The notes beneath the pieces are model-generated. The model did no database searches. It was not told the DNA's origin and saw nothing but the letters and a program-made list of their open reading frames with translations. This document shows positions 1-8,642 of a stretch of DNA of 64,000 bases, one piece after another. The stretch's first letter is position 1. Each line of letters starts with the position of its first letter. Made by a program: the position numbers and the translations under genes. Origin of the DNA: Rhodospirillaceae bacterium UBA6219 (GTDB lineage: Bacteria > Pseudomonadota > Alphaproteobacteria > Rhodospirillales > Magnetospirillaceae); NCBI GenBank assembly GCA_002435715.1, contig DISD01000091.1:1-64000 (forward strand), read 5' to 3'.

Positions 1-52
1 TGGTGCCGATATTGCAGTGAGGCTTATTGCGCTCGAATTTTGCCTTAGCCAT
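1..52 (-). CDS. tuf: Elongation factor Tu (N-terminal fragment)
   Basis: The first 17 codons read MAKAKFERNKPHCNIGT, the standard bacterial EF-Tu N-terminus, and run off the left edge of the window. EF-Tu is the GTPase that delivers aminoacyl-tRNA to the ribosome. The gene lies just downstream of tRNA-Tyr and tRNA-Gly on the same strand, the order found in the classical tRNA-tufB operon, so co-transcription with those tRNAs is likely. Only the start is visible; the GTPase motifs lie outside the window. Confidence 0.93.
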   Translation of the reverse strand, partial: MAKAKFERNKPHCNIGT

Positions 53-120
53 GTCAAACCCACTTGATCGGCGGCGGATGCCGCGCTGGTCGTGCCAAAA
101 TTACCCGAGAAGGGCGCTCA

Positions 121-194
121 TGGAGCGGGTGAAGGGAATCGAACCCTCGTCGTAAGCTTGGAAGGCTTCTGCTCTACCATTGAGCTACACCCGC
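121..194 (-). tRNA. tRNA-Gly(TCC)
   Basis: A 74-nt cloverleaf with a 7-bp acceptor stem (GCGGGTG/CACCCGC), the GGTTCGATTCC T-arm, anticodon TCC and an encoded CCA end. It sits between tRNA-Tyr and tuf on the same strand. Confidence 0.95.
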
Positions 195-254
195 CCAGAT
201 CGCGTCCCACACCATGGCACAGGCTGGAAAGCCCTTGCCCGGCCCGGAAGTGAA

Positions 255-340
255 TGGTGGAGGGGGTTGGATTTGAACCAACGTAGGGAATTCCCGGCAG
301 ATTTACAGTCTGCTGCCATTGACCGCTCGGCCACCCCTCC
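255..340 (-). tRNA. tRNA-Tyr(GTA)
   Basis: An 86-nt class II tRNA with a long variable arm, acceptor GGAGGGG, anticodon GTA and an encoded CCA. It is the first gene of a probable tRNA-Tyr / tRNA-Gly / tuf transcription unit. Confidence 0.95.
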
Positions 341-380
341 ACGCCGTTCCCGGCGGTGAAGCCGGGGTGACGGGAGAGCG

Positions 381-410
381 CAAATATCGAGATTTTCGCG
401 CCCTTGTCAA
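381..410 (-). promoter_or_regulatory. Probable sigma-70 promoter of the tRNA-Tyr/tRNA-Gly/tuf unit
   Basis: On the minus strand there is a perfect -35 hexamer TTGACA (405-410), an 18-nt spacer and a -10-like TATTTG (381-386). It ends about 40 bp before the tRNA-Tyr 5' end. It was identified by eye only. Confidence 0.55.
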
Positions 411-452
411 CTCGAAAAACGAAGGATAAATCATGTTCGACAAGGAGACGCC

Positions 453-1310
453 ATGAACAACCGGGATTTTCGCCAAAAACCCAAGGCAAAGCGCGAGCAC
501 GGCCGCGACCATTCCAAGCCCGCCGATCGCCCGCCGCGCCTGCCGGGCAACCAGGTCTGGCTGTTCGGCACCCATGCGGTGCTGGCCGCCCTGGCCAATC
601 CGCAACGAAAAGTGCGCCGCATCGTTTTGACCGCCGAAGCGCTGAAGACCCATGCCGCCGGCATCCTGAAGGGGCGAGCCCAACGCCCCCTGCCCGGCGA
701 GGAAGTCCTCGACCGCCGCGACATCGATGCCCTGTTGCCCCCCAGTGCCGTTCACCAAGGCATCGCCGCCTTGGTCGAGCATCTGGACAGCCCCGGCATC
801 GAGGACATCGCCAAACTGGCCGAAGGCCGCGACCACGCGGTGGTCATGCTGCTGGACCAGGTCACCGACCCCCACAATGTGGGCGCCATCCTGCGTTCCG
901 CCGCCGCCTTCGGCGCCCTGGCGGTGGTTGTGCCCGACCGTCATTCGCCGGAAGAAACCGGCACCTTGGCCAAATCAGCCAGTGGCGCCCTGGAAGTGAT
1001 GCCCTTGGTCCGCGTCACCAACATGGTGCGCGCCCTGGAACAATTGCAGCAGGCTGGGTTCTGGACGGCGGGACTGGCCGGCGAAGCGACACAAACCATC
1101 GCCCAGGCCAAATTGACCGGCAAGATCGCCCTGGTCATGGGGGCGGAAGGCGAAGGCCTGCGCCGCCTGACCCGTGAACATTGCGACCATCTGGTGAAAC
1201 TGCCCATCAGCCCGAAAGTGGAAAGCCTGAACGTGTCCAACGCCGCCGCCATCGCCCTTTACGAACTGGCGCGCGATCAAGACCTTGCAGGCCAGCCCGC
1301 TTCACACTAA
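453..1310 (+). CDS. rlmB: 23S rRNA 2'-O-ribose methyltransferase, RlmB/TrmH (SpoU) family
   Basis: This 285-residue protein has a basic, flexible N-terminus (about residues 1-30), an RlmB-type substrate-binding domain (VWLFGTHAVLAAL, about 30-105) and a C-terminal SpoU knot domain. All three SpoU motifs are visible: DQVTDPHNVGAILRSA (about 135-150), VMGAEGEGLRRL (about 228-239) and SPKVESLNVSNAAA (about 253-266). The family transfers methyl from S-adenosylmethionine to a ribose 2'-OH; RlmB acts on a guanosine in 23S rRNA. The ATG at 453 is preceded by AAGGAGA. TrmH-like specificity for another RNA cannot be excluded, but the RlmB-type N-terminal domain favours rRNA. Confidence 0.87.
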   Translation: MNNRDFRQKPKAKREHGRDHSKPADRPPRLPGNQVWLFGTHAVLAALANPQRKVRRIVLTAEALKTHAAGILKGRAQRPLPGEEVLDRRDIDALLPPSAVHQGIAALVEHLDSPGIEDIAKLAEGRDHAVVMLLDQVTDPHNVGAILRSAAAFGALAVVVPDRHSPEETGTLAKSASGALEVMPLVRVTNMVRALEQLQQAGFWTAGLAGEATQTIAQAKLTGKIALVMGAEGEGLRRLTREHCDHLVKLPISPKVESLNVSNAAAIALYELARDQDLAGQPASH

Positions 1311-1334
1311 TTTCCCCCTCGCCCACCAAGGCGG

Positions 1335-1410
1335 GCCGGCTTAGCTCAGCTGGTAGAGCACCTGATTTGTAATCAGGGGGTCACGGGTTCGAACCCTGTA
1401 GCCGGCACCA
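1335..1410 (+). tRNA. tRNA-Thr(TGT)
   Basis: A 76-nt tRNA with acceptor GCCGGCT/AGCCGGC, anticodon loop TTTGTAA (anticodon TGT) and an encoded CCA. Its 3' end is followed by what looks like an old integration site: an integrase tail lies 165 bp downstream, pointing towards the tRNA. Confidence 0.95.
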
Positions 1411-1574
1411 CCTGGAACCCTTGGAAAACTACGGCTTTCAGAGGGTTTCGCGAAATGTTCCGGGGGATTTTGGGGCTCACTCGATTTTCGCAGTTTTCCG
1501 CCATTTCACTCGGTTGGATTTTATTCACTGCCACATGGTTGCCACATGGAAAGCGGCTTGTGTTCTCTAAGTGT
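1411..1574. other. Probable attachment-site scar next to tRNA-Thr
   Basis: This non-coding stretch joins the tRNA-Thr 3' end to a truncated integrase tail. It contains two copies of GCCACATGG (around 1530-1550) of the kind seen as short arm sites near integrases. No open gene is seen; a minus-strand reading frame across it is a read-through of the tRNA. Confidence 0.4.
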
Positions 1575-1727
1575 TCATGACGATCCGCCCGACAGCAAGT
1601 CGTTCTCGATGGCCTGCACGATGGCCTTATTTGATGTCGGATCGGACCAAAGACGACCATAACGGTCCATGGTGAAATGAATGGCGGCATGTCCCGCCCA
1701 GGTCTGAATTTTCCTGGGGGCGACGCC
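1575..1727 (-). pseudogene. C-terminal remnant of a tyrosine recombinase (phage-type integrase)
   Basis: In frame behind the response-regulator stop codon, the minus strand encodes about 50 residues containing KIQTWAGHAAIHFTMDRYGRL and ending at a TGA at 1575-1577. The GHAAIHFTMDRYGRLW stretch matches the end of phage integrases, where the catalytic tyrosine follows a GHxxxxxTxxxY pattern. The N-terminal domain and the catalytic Arg/His box upstream are missing. It lies beside a tRNA-Thr 3' end, a typical target of such enzymes. It is best read as the scar of a lost or displaced integrated element. Confidence 0.7.
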
Positions 1728-2162
1728 CTACCCCAGTTGCGGCAAGCGCACCAGGCCCAGCCAGTAATTGGCGAGGTCGCGGATGGCGGCGACGAAGCGT
1801 TCCGGCGCCGCCGGCTTGACGATGTAACCGGCGGCCCCACAGCGATAAGCGGTGACCACGTCGCTTTCCGCTTCCGATACGGTCAGCACCACCACCGGAA
1901 TGGCACTGAATTGACCATCGCGGCGGAATTCGTTCAGGAAGGCGCGGCCATCCAGGCGCGGCATGTTCAGGTCCAGCACCACCAGATCAGGGCGCGGCGT
2001 ATCATCCCCCCACCGGCCTTGGCGGCGCAGACAATCCAGGCCGTCCTGGCCGTCGGTGGCGTGCAGGATGGTGATTGGCGCGTGGTTGTCGGCAAAGACC
2101 GCCTTGATCTGGTCCGCATCCTCGACAGCGTCTTCGATCAACAAGATCACGCTTTTACGCAC
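1728..2162 (-). CDS. Single-domain response regulator (Rcp1/CheY-like)
   Basis: A receiver domain with almost no output region. It shows the acidic pair E10/D11 (ILLIED), phosphoacceptor D64 (VVLDLNMP), the T/S position in VVVLTVSEAE and the lysine of GYIVKP. The GTG start at 2162 is chosen because GGGGA lies 6 nt upstream; an ATG at 2198 would add 12 residues that do not belong to the fold. The insertion between helix 2 and strand 3 resembles Rcp1-type regulators that pair with phytochrome-like kinases. It is divergent from the histidine kinase at 2368, its probable partner. The last residues run straight to a TAG, after which an integrase remnant continues in the same frame, so its native C-terminus may have been altered. 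Confidence 0.85.
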   Translation of the reverse strand: MRKSVILLIEDAVEDADQIKAVFADNHAPITILHATDGQDGLDCLRRQGRWGDDTPRPDLVVLDLNMPRLDGRAFLNEFRRDGQFSAIPVVVLTVSEAESDVVTAYRCGAAGYIVKPAAPERFVAAIRDLANYWLGLVRLPQLG

Positions 2163-2198
2163 AACGTATCCCCAGCCAGTGATGTCCATGCAGGTCAT

Positions 2199-2367
2199 AC
2201 GGACTTTACCCTATGATCACCGCACACCCTATGGATAATTTATCGGCACCATAGCAACCAAGCGCGAGCACCACGGACGCGTTCATTGCATCTGCGACAA
2301 TTTCACTTTCCTGGAACAAAATAAAGTTATAGGCTCGCTATATACTTTAGCATAGGCCTGTTTCCCC
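2199..2367. promoter_or_regulatory. Divergent intergenic region between response regulator and histidine kinase
   Basis: This roughly 170-bp region is less G+C-rich than its flanks, with AT-rich stretches around 2225-2245 and 2315-2355 (for example CTATATACTTTAG). It should hold the promoters of both genes. No clear consensus pair could be assigned by eye. Confidence 0.4.
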
Positions 2368-4116
2368 GTGGACACCCGCCACCGCCCGTCATTGTTTTCA
2401 GTGCGCTTTTTCGCGCTGATCCTGATCGCCGCCACCTGGGCAGGCTGGACATGGCAAACCAATACCAATCAGCAATCCGAGATCGACAAGGCGGAGCGCC
2501 TGACCCAGGCCCTGGCCCAAGCCAATGCCGCCCATATCGAAGGCCTGTTGCGCTCGGTGCGAACCTTGCTCGAGGAATTCGACGCCGACCTGTTCCGCAG
2601 CGACAATCAGCATGCCCGCCTGTGGTTGAGCGAACGTCTGGTCCTGTTCCCCGAAATCCGCACCATGATCCTGGTGGACCGCGACGGCGGGGTTTTGGGG
2701 GCGCCCATCGGCCGCAAGGGCTATAATTTTCCACTTCAGGCGCAATCGGTGGCCGACCGCGACTATTTCCGGCGGATCAAACAGAGCTATCGGCAAAGCC
2801 CCGTGGTTCTGGGGCAACCGGTAACCAGCAAATTCAACGGTGTCCCTTCGTTTCCCATGGCGCGGGCGGTCCAAGGCCCCCAAGGGGATTTCGCCGGGGC
2901 GGTGGTGGTAGGGATCGACCCTTCGGCCTTTCGCGATTCGTTGAAATCAGGGGCGATACCGGCGCCCGGCGGGGCCGCGCTGTTCCTGAAGGAGGGGGCC
3001 ACCTTCCTGGCCCGCGTCCCCAAACATGACGATTATCTGGGGGACCAGATTCCTTCGTCTCGCCTGTTCACTCAATATCTGCCCACCGCCCCCACCGCTG
3101 TGATCCGGTTGGTGTCGGTGGCCGACGGCAACGACAAGATCCTGGCGTATCGCAGCTTGGAGGCCTTTCCCCTGGTGGTCACCTCCTGGATGACCATGTC
3201 CCAGGTTCTGACGTCGTGGAAAGAACAGATGCTGCGCGAGGCGACTGTCCTGACCCTGGCCACCGCCCTGGTGCTGATCCTGGCCTGGCGGGTGGATTTC
3301 CGACACGGTCAAAACCGCCGCCTGATGCAGGAACTGGCCCATGAACGCGACACGCTGGAACAACAGGTCAGCCTACGCACCCGCCACCTGCAGGAACGCA
3401 ACGCCGAACTGGAACAATTCTCGCACATCACCAGTCACGACCTGCAGGAACCGTTACGCGGGATCACCAGTTTCAGCCAGCTTCTGCAACGCAAACTCGG
3501 CGAATCCGGCGACAGCGAAACCCAGGAATACCTGGGCTACATCATTGGATCGAGCAAACGCCTGTCGGCTTTGTTCAAGGACTTCCTGGCTTATTCCACA
3601 CTTGAACAGCAAGGCCCGGAAAAAAGTGCCATCTGCGATTTGGCACCCGCAGTGGAAAAAGCTTGGTCCAGCCAGGGCCAGCATGAGTCGTGGCCGGCCG
3701 CCGAACTGACCATCGATCCGATCGTGCGCACCCTGAAGGTGGTGATGCCACCGCGCCATCTGGACCAGTTGCTACGGCAGCTTTTGGACAACGCCTTGAA
3801 ATTCGCCAAACCCGAGGGGCCGGTCAAAGTCCGTTTGGCGGCCCGGATCGAGCCGGGCAACATGGCCCACATCACCATTGCCGATAACGGCATCGGGATC
3901 GACCCGCAATATCACGACCGCATCTTCCGCATCTTCCAACGCCTGCATCCCCCCAGCGCCACTTCCGGCACGGGGATCGGCTTGGCCTTGTGTCGACGGG
4001 TGGTCGAACTGGCGGGTGGCAGAATCTGGGTGGACTCGGCCGCCGGTCAAGGTGCGACGTTCCATTGCACCTTGCCGACCGTCGCCCCCCCGGTTTCGCG
4101 GCTTACGCCTTCTTGA
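2368..4116 (+). CDS. Membrane sensor histidine kinase with periplasmic Cache-like sensor
   Basis: This 582-residue protein starts at a GTG. A first membrane segment (about 8-27) and a second (about 292-310, [14 protein letters not shown]) bracket a periplasmic sensor of about 260 residues with the dCache signature of an RDYFR segment and GxP..SK..G motif ([25 protein letters not shown]). A short coiled coil leads to a HisKA domain with phosphoacceptor His357 in [10 protein letters not shown], then an HATPase domain with N-box LLDNALKFA (about 473), DNGIGID (about 507) and [13 protein letters not shown] (about 535). The catalytic half resembles phytochrome-type kinases. It probably phosphorylates the adjacent divergent response regulator. 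The ligand is unknown. Its 3' end overlaps the convergent yjdM gene by 14 bp. Confidence 0.9.
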   Translation: MDTRHRPSLFSVRFFALILIAATWAGWTWQTNTNQQSEIDKAERLTQALAQANAAHIEGLLRSVRTLLEEFDADLFRSDNQHARLWLSERLVLFPEIRTMILVDRDGGVLGAPIGRKGYNFPLQAQSVADRDYFRRIKQSYRQSPVVLGQPVTSKFNGVPSFPMARAVQGPQGDFAGAVVVGIDPSAFRDSLKSGAIPAPGGAALFLKEGATFLARVPKHDDYLGDQIPSSRLFTQYLPTAPTAVIRLVSVADGNDKILAYRSLEAFPLVVTSWMTMSQVLTSWKEQMLREATVLTLATALVLILAWRVDFRHGQNRRLMQELAHERDTLEQQVSLRTRHLQERNAELEQFSHITSHDLQEPLRGITSFSQLLQRKLGESGDSETQEYLGYIIGSSKRLSALFKDFLAYSTLEQQGPEKSAICDLAPAVEKAWSSQGQHESWPAAELTIDPIVRTLKVVMPPRHLDQLLRQLLDNALKFAKPEGPVKVRLAARIEPGNMAHITIADNGIGIDPQYHDRIFRIFQRLHPPSATSGTGIGLALCRRVVELAGGRIWVDSAAGQGATFHCTLPTVAPPVSRLTPS

Positions 4117-4450
4117 CGAATTCCGACTTCAGGTCCATGGCGCCGATGCCATCGATCTTGCAGGCGATGTTGTGACCGTTGGCGGAATCGGGCATCAGAC
4201 GGATGTTCTTGACCTTGGTACCGCCCTTGACCACCAGGGACGAGCCCTTGACCTTCAGGTCCTTGATCACGGTGACGGTGTCGCCATCGGCCAGGACGTT
4301 GCCGTTGGCATCCTTGATCACACCTTCCGCCTCGGCGGCGGCGGCTTCGTCGCCGGTCCATTCATGGGCGCAGTCGGGACACACCCACAAAGTGCCGTCG
4401 TGATAGACGTTTTCCGACCCGCATTTCGGGCACTGGCTTTGTTCGTCCAT
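4103..4450 (-). CDS. yjdM: PhnA/YjdM family zinc-ribbon protein
   Basis: A 115-residue protein with an N-terminal zinc ribbon (C7-x2-C10 ... C24-x2-C27) followed by the conserved YjdM/PhnA domain ([22 protein letters not shown] ... [19 protein letters not shown]). Despite the historical name, the family is not phosphonoacetate hydrolase and its biochemical role is not established. The length is typical. It lies 14 bp downstream of the helicase gene on the same strand, so the two are probably co-transcribed. Confidence 0.92.
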   Translation of the reverse strand: MDEQSQCPKCGSENVYHDGTLWVCPDCAHEWTGDEAAAAEAEGVIKDANGNVLADGDTVTVIKDLKVKGSSLVVKGGTKVKNIRLMPDSANGHNIACKIDGIGAMDLKSEFVKKA

Positions 4451-4464
4451 GGTCTTCCTCCTGG

Positions 4465-6300
4465 TCAGTCTTGGATTTGCGGTTTCTTGCCCGGCTTGAT
4501 CTTGAACGACTTGCCCTTGAACGGCTTGTCGCCGCCCTTGTGAAAAGGCTTGTCGCCTTGCGGACGCGGCCCCTGCGAACGATCCCCCTGAGAACGATCC
4601 CCCTGGGGACGCTCGGCATGGGGACGTTCGGCACGGGGACGCTCGGTACGGGGCGCCGGCGGCTTACGGAATTCGCCGGGCTCGACGCCTTCCACCGGCT
4701 CGATGCGGCCTTCCGGGTTCTTGACCGAACGGATGGCGGCCAAGAAGCGTTCGGCGACATTGGCCGAAACCTCGAAACGGGTGTCGCGGTCAAAGATGCG
4801 GATGGCGCCGATATCTTGCTTGGACACATGGCCCTGGCGGCAGATCAGCGGCAAAATCCAGCGCGGGTCGGCGTTCTTCTGGCGGCCGATGTTCAGGCGG
4901 AACCACACGGAATTGCCCTCGCCTTCCGGCTCGTCGCGACGGCCCCGGCGCTTTTCGAAACCACCGCCCTGGGCCGGCGGCGCATCGGCGACCTGGGTGA
5001 AGATTTCCTCGGGGGCCGGCAGCCGCGAGCGGTACAGACGCACCAAGGCCAAGGCCACGTCATGGGCCGAACGACCTTCCAGCAAGGTCTTGGCCATGGC
5101 CGCATCGTCGTCGCCCGACACTTCGTTGAACATGGGATGGGTCAGCAGACGCTGTTGATCCAAGGTGCGGATGTCGTCGGCGCTGGGGGCCGAAATCCAT
5201 TCCGCCTGGACGCCGGCATTGTGCAGCAATTGCTGGGCCCGACGCCACCGCGACAGCGGCACCATCAAGACGCTGACCCCCTTGCGCCCGGCACGGCCGG
5301 TACGGCCGGAACGGTGCTGCATGGTCTCGGCGGTGCGCGGCAACTCGGCGTGGATCACCAGATCCAGGTTGGGCAAATCGATGCCCCGCGCCGCCACGTC
5401 GGTGGCGACGCAGACCCGGGCGCGGCCGTCACGCAGTTCCTGCAAGGCCTTGTTGCGTTCGTTCTGGGACAACTCGCCCGACAGGGCGACAACACCGAAA
5501 CCGCGTTCCAGCAGGCCCGATTGCAGATGGCGCACCGCTTCGCGGGTGCCGCAGAACACCATGGCGGTGGGGGCGTCGAAATAGCGCAGGGTGTTGACCA
5601 CCGCGTGCTCGATCTCGGTGGGGGCGACGCGGATGGCCTTGTGCTCGATGTCGGCATGGCCCTGGGCCCCGGCGGCCAGGGAAATGCGCCAGGCGTCGCG
5701 CTGATAGCGCTTGGCCATGTCGGTGATTTCGCGCGGAAGAGTGGCCGAGAACAGAAGCGTGCGGCGTTCCGTCGGCACTTCGTCCAAGATGGCTTCCAAA
5801 TCCTCGCGGAAGCCCATGTCCAGCATCTCGTCGGCTTCGTCCAGCACCACGGCGCGCAAGGCGCTGGCATCCAGCCCACCGCGTTCCAGATGGTCGCGCA
5901 GACGCCCCGGGGTGCCGACCACGATGTGGGTGCCCTGGGCCAGGGTCCGACGCTCGGCGCGCGGGTCCATGCCGCCGACACAAGCCACCACCCGACCGCC
6001 GGCCGCCTGGTACAGCCATTCCAGTTCGGTGCGCACCTGCAACGCCAGTTCGCGGGTCGGCGCCACCACCAAGGCCAAAGGCGCGGCAGCGGGGGGCAGC
6101 CTGGGAGCATCGCCCAAGATGGTGTCGGCCAGGGCCAACCCATAAGCCACGGTCTTGCCCGAGCCGGTCTGGGCCGAGACCAGCAGGTCGCGTCCGACGG
6201 TTTCAGGGGCCAAGACGGCCGACTGCACGGCGGTCAAATCGGTATAGCCGCGATCGGCCAAAGCCCGCGCCAGGGGATGATCAGGGGTCAAATGTTCCAT
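4465..6300 (-). CDS. deaD: DEAD-box RNA helicase with DbpA-type RNA-binding domain (DeaD/CsdA-like)
   Basis: This 611-residue ATP-dependent RNA helicase shows a Q motif region ([13 protein letters not shown]), Walker [10 protein letters not shown] (42-50), DEAD (about 152), SAT (about 183) and [10 protein letters not shown] (about 330). A DbpA-like RNA-binding domain follows ([19 protein letters not shown] to about 530). The tail is low-complexity and Arg/Pro/Gln-rich with repeats such as AERP and QGDRS, ending in a Lys-rich patch, as usual for cold-shock and ribosome-assembly helicases. The likely role is ribosome biogenesis or mRNA remodelling, especially in the cold. DeaD versus DbpA assignment rests on the tail and is not certain. 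Confidence 0.9.
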   Translation of the reverse strand: MEHLTPDHPLARALADRGYTDLTAVQSAVLAPETVGRDLLVSAQTGSGKTVAYGLALADTILGDAPRLPPAAAPLALVVAPTRELALQVRTELEWLYQAAGGRVVACVGGMDPRAERRTLAQGTHIVVGTPGRLRDHLERGGLDASALRAVVLDEADEMLDMGFREDLEAILDEVPTERRTLLFSATLPREITDMAKRYQRDAWRISLAAGAQGHADIEHKAIRVAPTEIEHAVVNTLRYFDAPTAMVFCGTREAVRHLQSGLLERGFGVVALSGELSQNERNKALQELRDGRARVCVATDVAARGIDLPNLDLVIHAELPRTAETMQHRSGRTGRAGRKGVSVLMVPLSRWRRAQQLLHNAGVQAEWISAPSADDIRTLDQQRLLTHPMFNEVSGDDDAAMAKTLLEGRSAHDVALALVRLYRSRLPAPEEIFTQVADAPPAQGGGFEKRRGRRDEPEGEGNSVWFRLNIGRQKNADPRWILPLICRQGHVSKQDIGAIRIFDRDTRFEVSANVAERFLAAIRSVKNPEGRIEPVEGVEPGEFRKPPAPRTERPRAERPHAERPQGDRSQGDRSQGPRPQGDKPFHKGGDKPFKGKSFKIKPGKKPQIQD

Positions 6301-6320
6301 GGTGCCTTTCCGGCAAAGCG

Positions 6321-6349
6321 AAAGGCCCGGTCATTTTGACCGGGCCTTT
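6321..6349 (-). terminator. Intrinsic terminator of tRNA-Lys copy 1
   Basis: A perfect 13-bp inverted repeat (AAAGGCCCGGTCA/TGACCGGGCCTTT, 3-nt loop) directly 3' of tRNA-Lys copy 1. It separates the tRNA from the helicase gene. Confidence 0.7.
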
Positions 6350-6356
6350 CTAAACT

Positions 6357-6432
6357 TGGTGGGCGCACTAGGACTCGAACCTAGGGCCAGCTGATTAAGA
6401 GTCAGCTGCTCTACCAACTGAGCTATACGCCC
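6357..6432 (-). tRNA. tRNA-Lys(CTT), copy 1
   Basis: A 76-nt tRNA, acceptor GGGCGTA/TGCGCCC, anticodon loop CTCTTAA (anticodon CTT), encoded CCA. It is identical to the copy at 6582-6657. Confidence 0.95.
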
Positions 6433-6537
6433 CTAACACGGTGGGGGCTCCCCTCCGCGAAGGACGGCTTTATATGTCCGCGCGCGCCGCGATGCAAGGG
6501 AAAAATGGTGCTTTCGCCGCCGCCTGCGCCTGAAACG

Positions 6538-6573
6538 AAAAACCCCGCCGAAGCGATGCCTCGACGGGGTTTT
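6538..6573 (-). terminator. Intrinsic terminator of tRNA-Lys copy 2
   Basis: A G+C-rich hairpin (AACCCCG...CGGGGTT) flanked by A/T runs, between the two tRNA-Lys genes. It is 3' of the upstream copy, so each tRNA appears to be its own unit. Confidence 0.65.
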
Positions 6574-6581
6574 CCTGAACT

Positions 6582-6657
6582 TGGTGGGCGCACTAGGACT
6601 CGAACCTAGGGCCAGCTGATTAAGAGTCAGCTGCTCTACCAACTGAGCTATACGCCC
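6582..6657 (-). tRNA. tRNA-Lys(CTT), copy 2
   Basis: Same sequence as copy 1 over all 76 nt. The identity extends a few bases beyond both ends (AACTTGG before, CTAACAC after), suggesting a recent duplication with a 225-bp period. Confidence 0.95.
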
Positions 6658-6843
6658 CTAACACATCGGGTCACCCCGCTGCGAAGGCCGGCTTTATAGT
6701 CGCATCGTTGCCGTCTGGCAAGGGGAAAAATTGAACTTTACGACGGTTAATTCCACACCCCCGCCTTGGCCTTTGATGAACGGCGGATTACAACAAAGCC
6801 AAGCCCTGCCAGGGGCAATCAGCAATCAGGGGAAACGTCCGCC

Positions 6844-8205
6844 ATGACCGATTCCGTCAAATTTTTCCTGCCCGAAGAGAAGATGCCCAAGGCCTGGTAC
6901 AACCTGGCCGCCGACCTGCCGGTGCCGTTGCCGCCGCCCTTGCACCCCGCCACCGGCCAACCGCTGGGGCCCGACGACCTGGCGCCGATCTTCCCCCAGG
7001 CGGTGATCGCCCAGGAAATGACCAGCGAACGCTGGGTCGACATCCCCGAACCGGTGCTTGACGTTTACCGCTTGTGGCGCCCGGCACCGCTGATCCGCGC
7101 CAAACGCCTGGAAAAGGCCTTGGGCACCCCGGCCAAGATCTTCTTCAAATATGAAGGCGTGTCGCCGGCCGGCAGCCACAAGCCCAACACCGCCGTGCCC
7201 CAAGCCTTCTATAACCAGCAAGAAGGCGTCAAGCGCCTGTCCACCGAAACCGGCGCCGGTCAGTGGGGCAGCTCGCTGGCTTTCGCCGGCTCGCTGTTCG
7301 GCATCGAGGTGGAAGTCTTCATGGTGAAGATTTCCTACAACCAAAAGCCCTATCGCCGGGCCCTGATGGAAACCTATGGGGCGCGCTGCATCGCCAGCCC
7401 GTCGACGCTCACCAATTCCGGCCGCGCCATCTTGGAGAAAGACCCGAATTCCAACGGGTCGCTGGGCATCGCCATCTCGGAAGCGGTGGAAGTGGCCGCC
7501 ACCCGCGACGACACCAAATATGCCCTGGGCAGCGTGCTGAACCATGTCTGCCTGCACCAGACCATCATCGGCGAAGAAGCCATGATGCAGATGGAAATGG
7601 CCGACGCGGCGCCCGACGTGGTGGTGGCCTGTACCGGGGGTGGCTCCAATTTCGCCGGCCTCGCCTTCCCCTATATCCGCGAGAACATCAAGAACGGCGG
7701 CAAGACCCGCATCGTCGCCGTCGAGCCAGCCTCGTGCCCGACCCTGACCAAGGGCCAATACGCCTATGATTTCGGTGATACCGGCCATCTGACCCCCTTG
7801 GTCAAGATGCACACCTTGGGGTCCACCTTCATGCCGCCGGGCAGCCATGCCGGCGGCCTGCGCTATCACGGCATGGCCCCGATGGTCAGTCATGTGAAGG
7901 AATTGGGATTGTGCGAGGCCCGCGCCTTCGCCCAGACCGAATGCTTCGCCGCCGCCATCACCTTCGCCCGCGCCGAAGGCATCGTGCCGGCCCCCGAATC
8001 GTCGCACGCCATCAAGGGCGCCATCGAGGAAGCTTTGCGCTGCAAGGCCGAGGGCAAAGCCGAAACCATCTTGTTCAACCTGTCGGGCCACGGCCATTTC
8101 GACATGCAGGCCTATACCGACTATTTCGCCGGCAATCTGAAGGACCTGCCTTACGACGAAGCGGCGCTGGAAACGGCGTTGTCGGAATTGCCGAACTTGG
8201 GTTAA
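6844..8205 (+). CDS. trpB2: Tryptophan synthase beta-like PLP-dependent enzyme, TrpB2 type
   Basis: A 453-residue fold-type II PLP enzyme. The PLP-binding lysine is K113 in SPAGSHKPNTA; the phosphate-binding loop is CTGGGSNFAGLAFP. The long N-terminus and the motifs ETGAGQWGSSLA, PPGSHAGGLRYHGMAP and GIVPAPESSHA mark the TrpB2 branch rather than the canonical TrpB1 that pairs with TrpA. TrpB enzymes condense indole with serine to give tryptophan; TrpB2 often acts without TrpA to salvage indole. The ATG at 6844 is preferred over an upstream frame start because AGGGG precedes it. No trp genes flank it, which supports stand-alone action. Confidence 0.9.
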   Translation: MTDSVKFFLPEEKMPKAWYNLAADLPVPLPPPLHPATGQPLGPDDLAPIFPQAVIAQEMTSERWVDIPEPVLDVYRLWRPAPLIRAKRLEKALGTPAKIFFKYEGVSPAGSHKPNTAVPQAFYNQQEGVKRLSTETGAGQWGSSLAFAGSLFGIEVEVFMVKISYNQKPYRRALMETYGARCIASPSTLTNSGRAILEKDPNSNGSLGIAISEAVEVAATRDDTKYALGSVLNHVCLHQTIIGEEAMMQMEMADAAPDVVVACTGGGSNFAGLAFPYIRENIKNGGKTRIVAVEPASCPTLTKGQYAYDFGDTGHLTPLVKMHTLGSTFMPPGSHAGGLRYHGMAPMVSHVKELGLCEARAFAQTECFAAAITFARAEGIVPAPESSHAIKGAIEEALRCKAEGKAETILFNLSGHGHFDMQAYTDYFAGNLKDLPYDEAALETALSELPNLG

Positions 8206-8582
8206 CCCCCGAACAGGCGATCCAGCCAACCGGCCCGCTTTTGCGGCCGGTTGGCGCATTCGCCGACGACACGGCGAATCAGCACGGCGATGTCTTCATC
8301 GTCGATATCGCCCGGCCCCGCAACCCCGGTTCCGGGACCCGCTTCCAACAAATCCAGCAAACGGGAATCAAGGCGCCCCGATCGCGGCGGCCATAACGGC
8401 GCGTTTTCCCAGGCCCGCAGCATGACCCGGGCGGCGCCGTCCAGGGCCCGAGCCCGATCGCCGTGGGCGTTCAGGGCACAAAGTGCCAGCCACGGCAACT
8501 TGCGCACACACAAAACAGTGAAGGCGCGCAGGCTGCCCGCGGCGACGAAGTCGAGGATTTCGTCGTCCGACAAAGCCAACAT
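8202..8582 (-). CDS. Small protein resembling a degenerate ECF-sigma region 2 (no region 4)
   Basis: A 126-residue protein. Its N-terminal 75 residues line up by eye with the ECF sigma encoded at 10636: DDEILDFVAAGSLRAFTVL here against DDELLELTAAGDRDAFQLL there, then a matching WENAPLWPP/WTQAPKW segment. The acidic DDAEELVQDAF core-binding helix is not conserved (here ARALDGAARVM), and nothing resembles region 4. It could be a decayed sigma factor, a regulatory decoy or an unrelated helical protein. It overlaps the convergent trpB2 stop by 4 bp and lies downstream of two other minus-strand genes of the EF-hand block. Confidence 0.55.
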   Translation of the reverse strand: MLALSDDEILDFVAAGSLRAFTVLCVRKLPWLALCALNAHGDRARALDGAARVMLRAWENAPLWPPRSGRLDSRLLDLLEAGPGTGVAGPGDIDDEDIAVLIRRVVGECANRPQKRAGWLDRLFGG

Positions 8583-8642
8583 GCGCGCCTCCCTTGTGTT
8601 CAGGCCTTCGACGGCGGATGAACCCCAAGGTGGGATTCGCCC

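Noticed and set aside
1373..1840. Minus-strand frame ending in ATGFEPVTP next to tRNA-Thr
   Set aside because: This ending is the typical read-through of a tRNA T-arm. The real coding trace here is the integrase tail in another frame.
4471..6339. Plus-strand open frame of 622 codons opposite the RNA helicase
   Set aside because: The minus strand carries all helicase motifs; the antisense translation has no recognisable domain.
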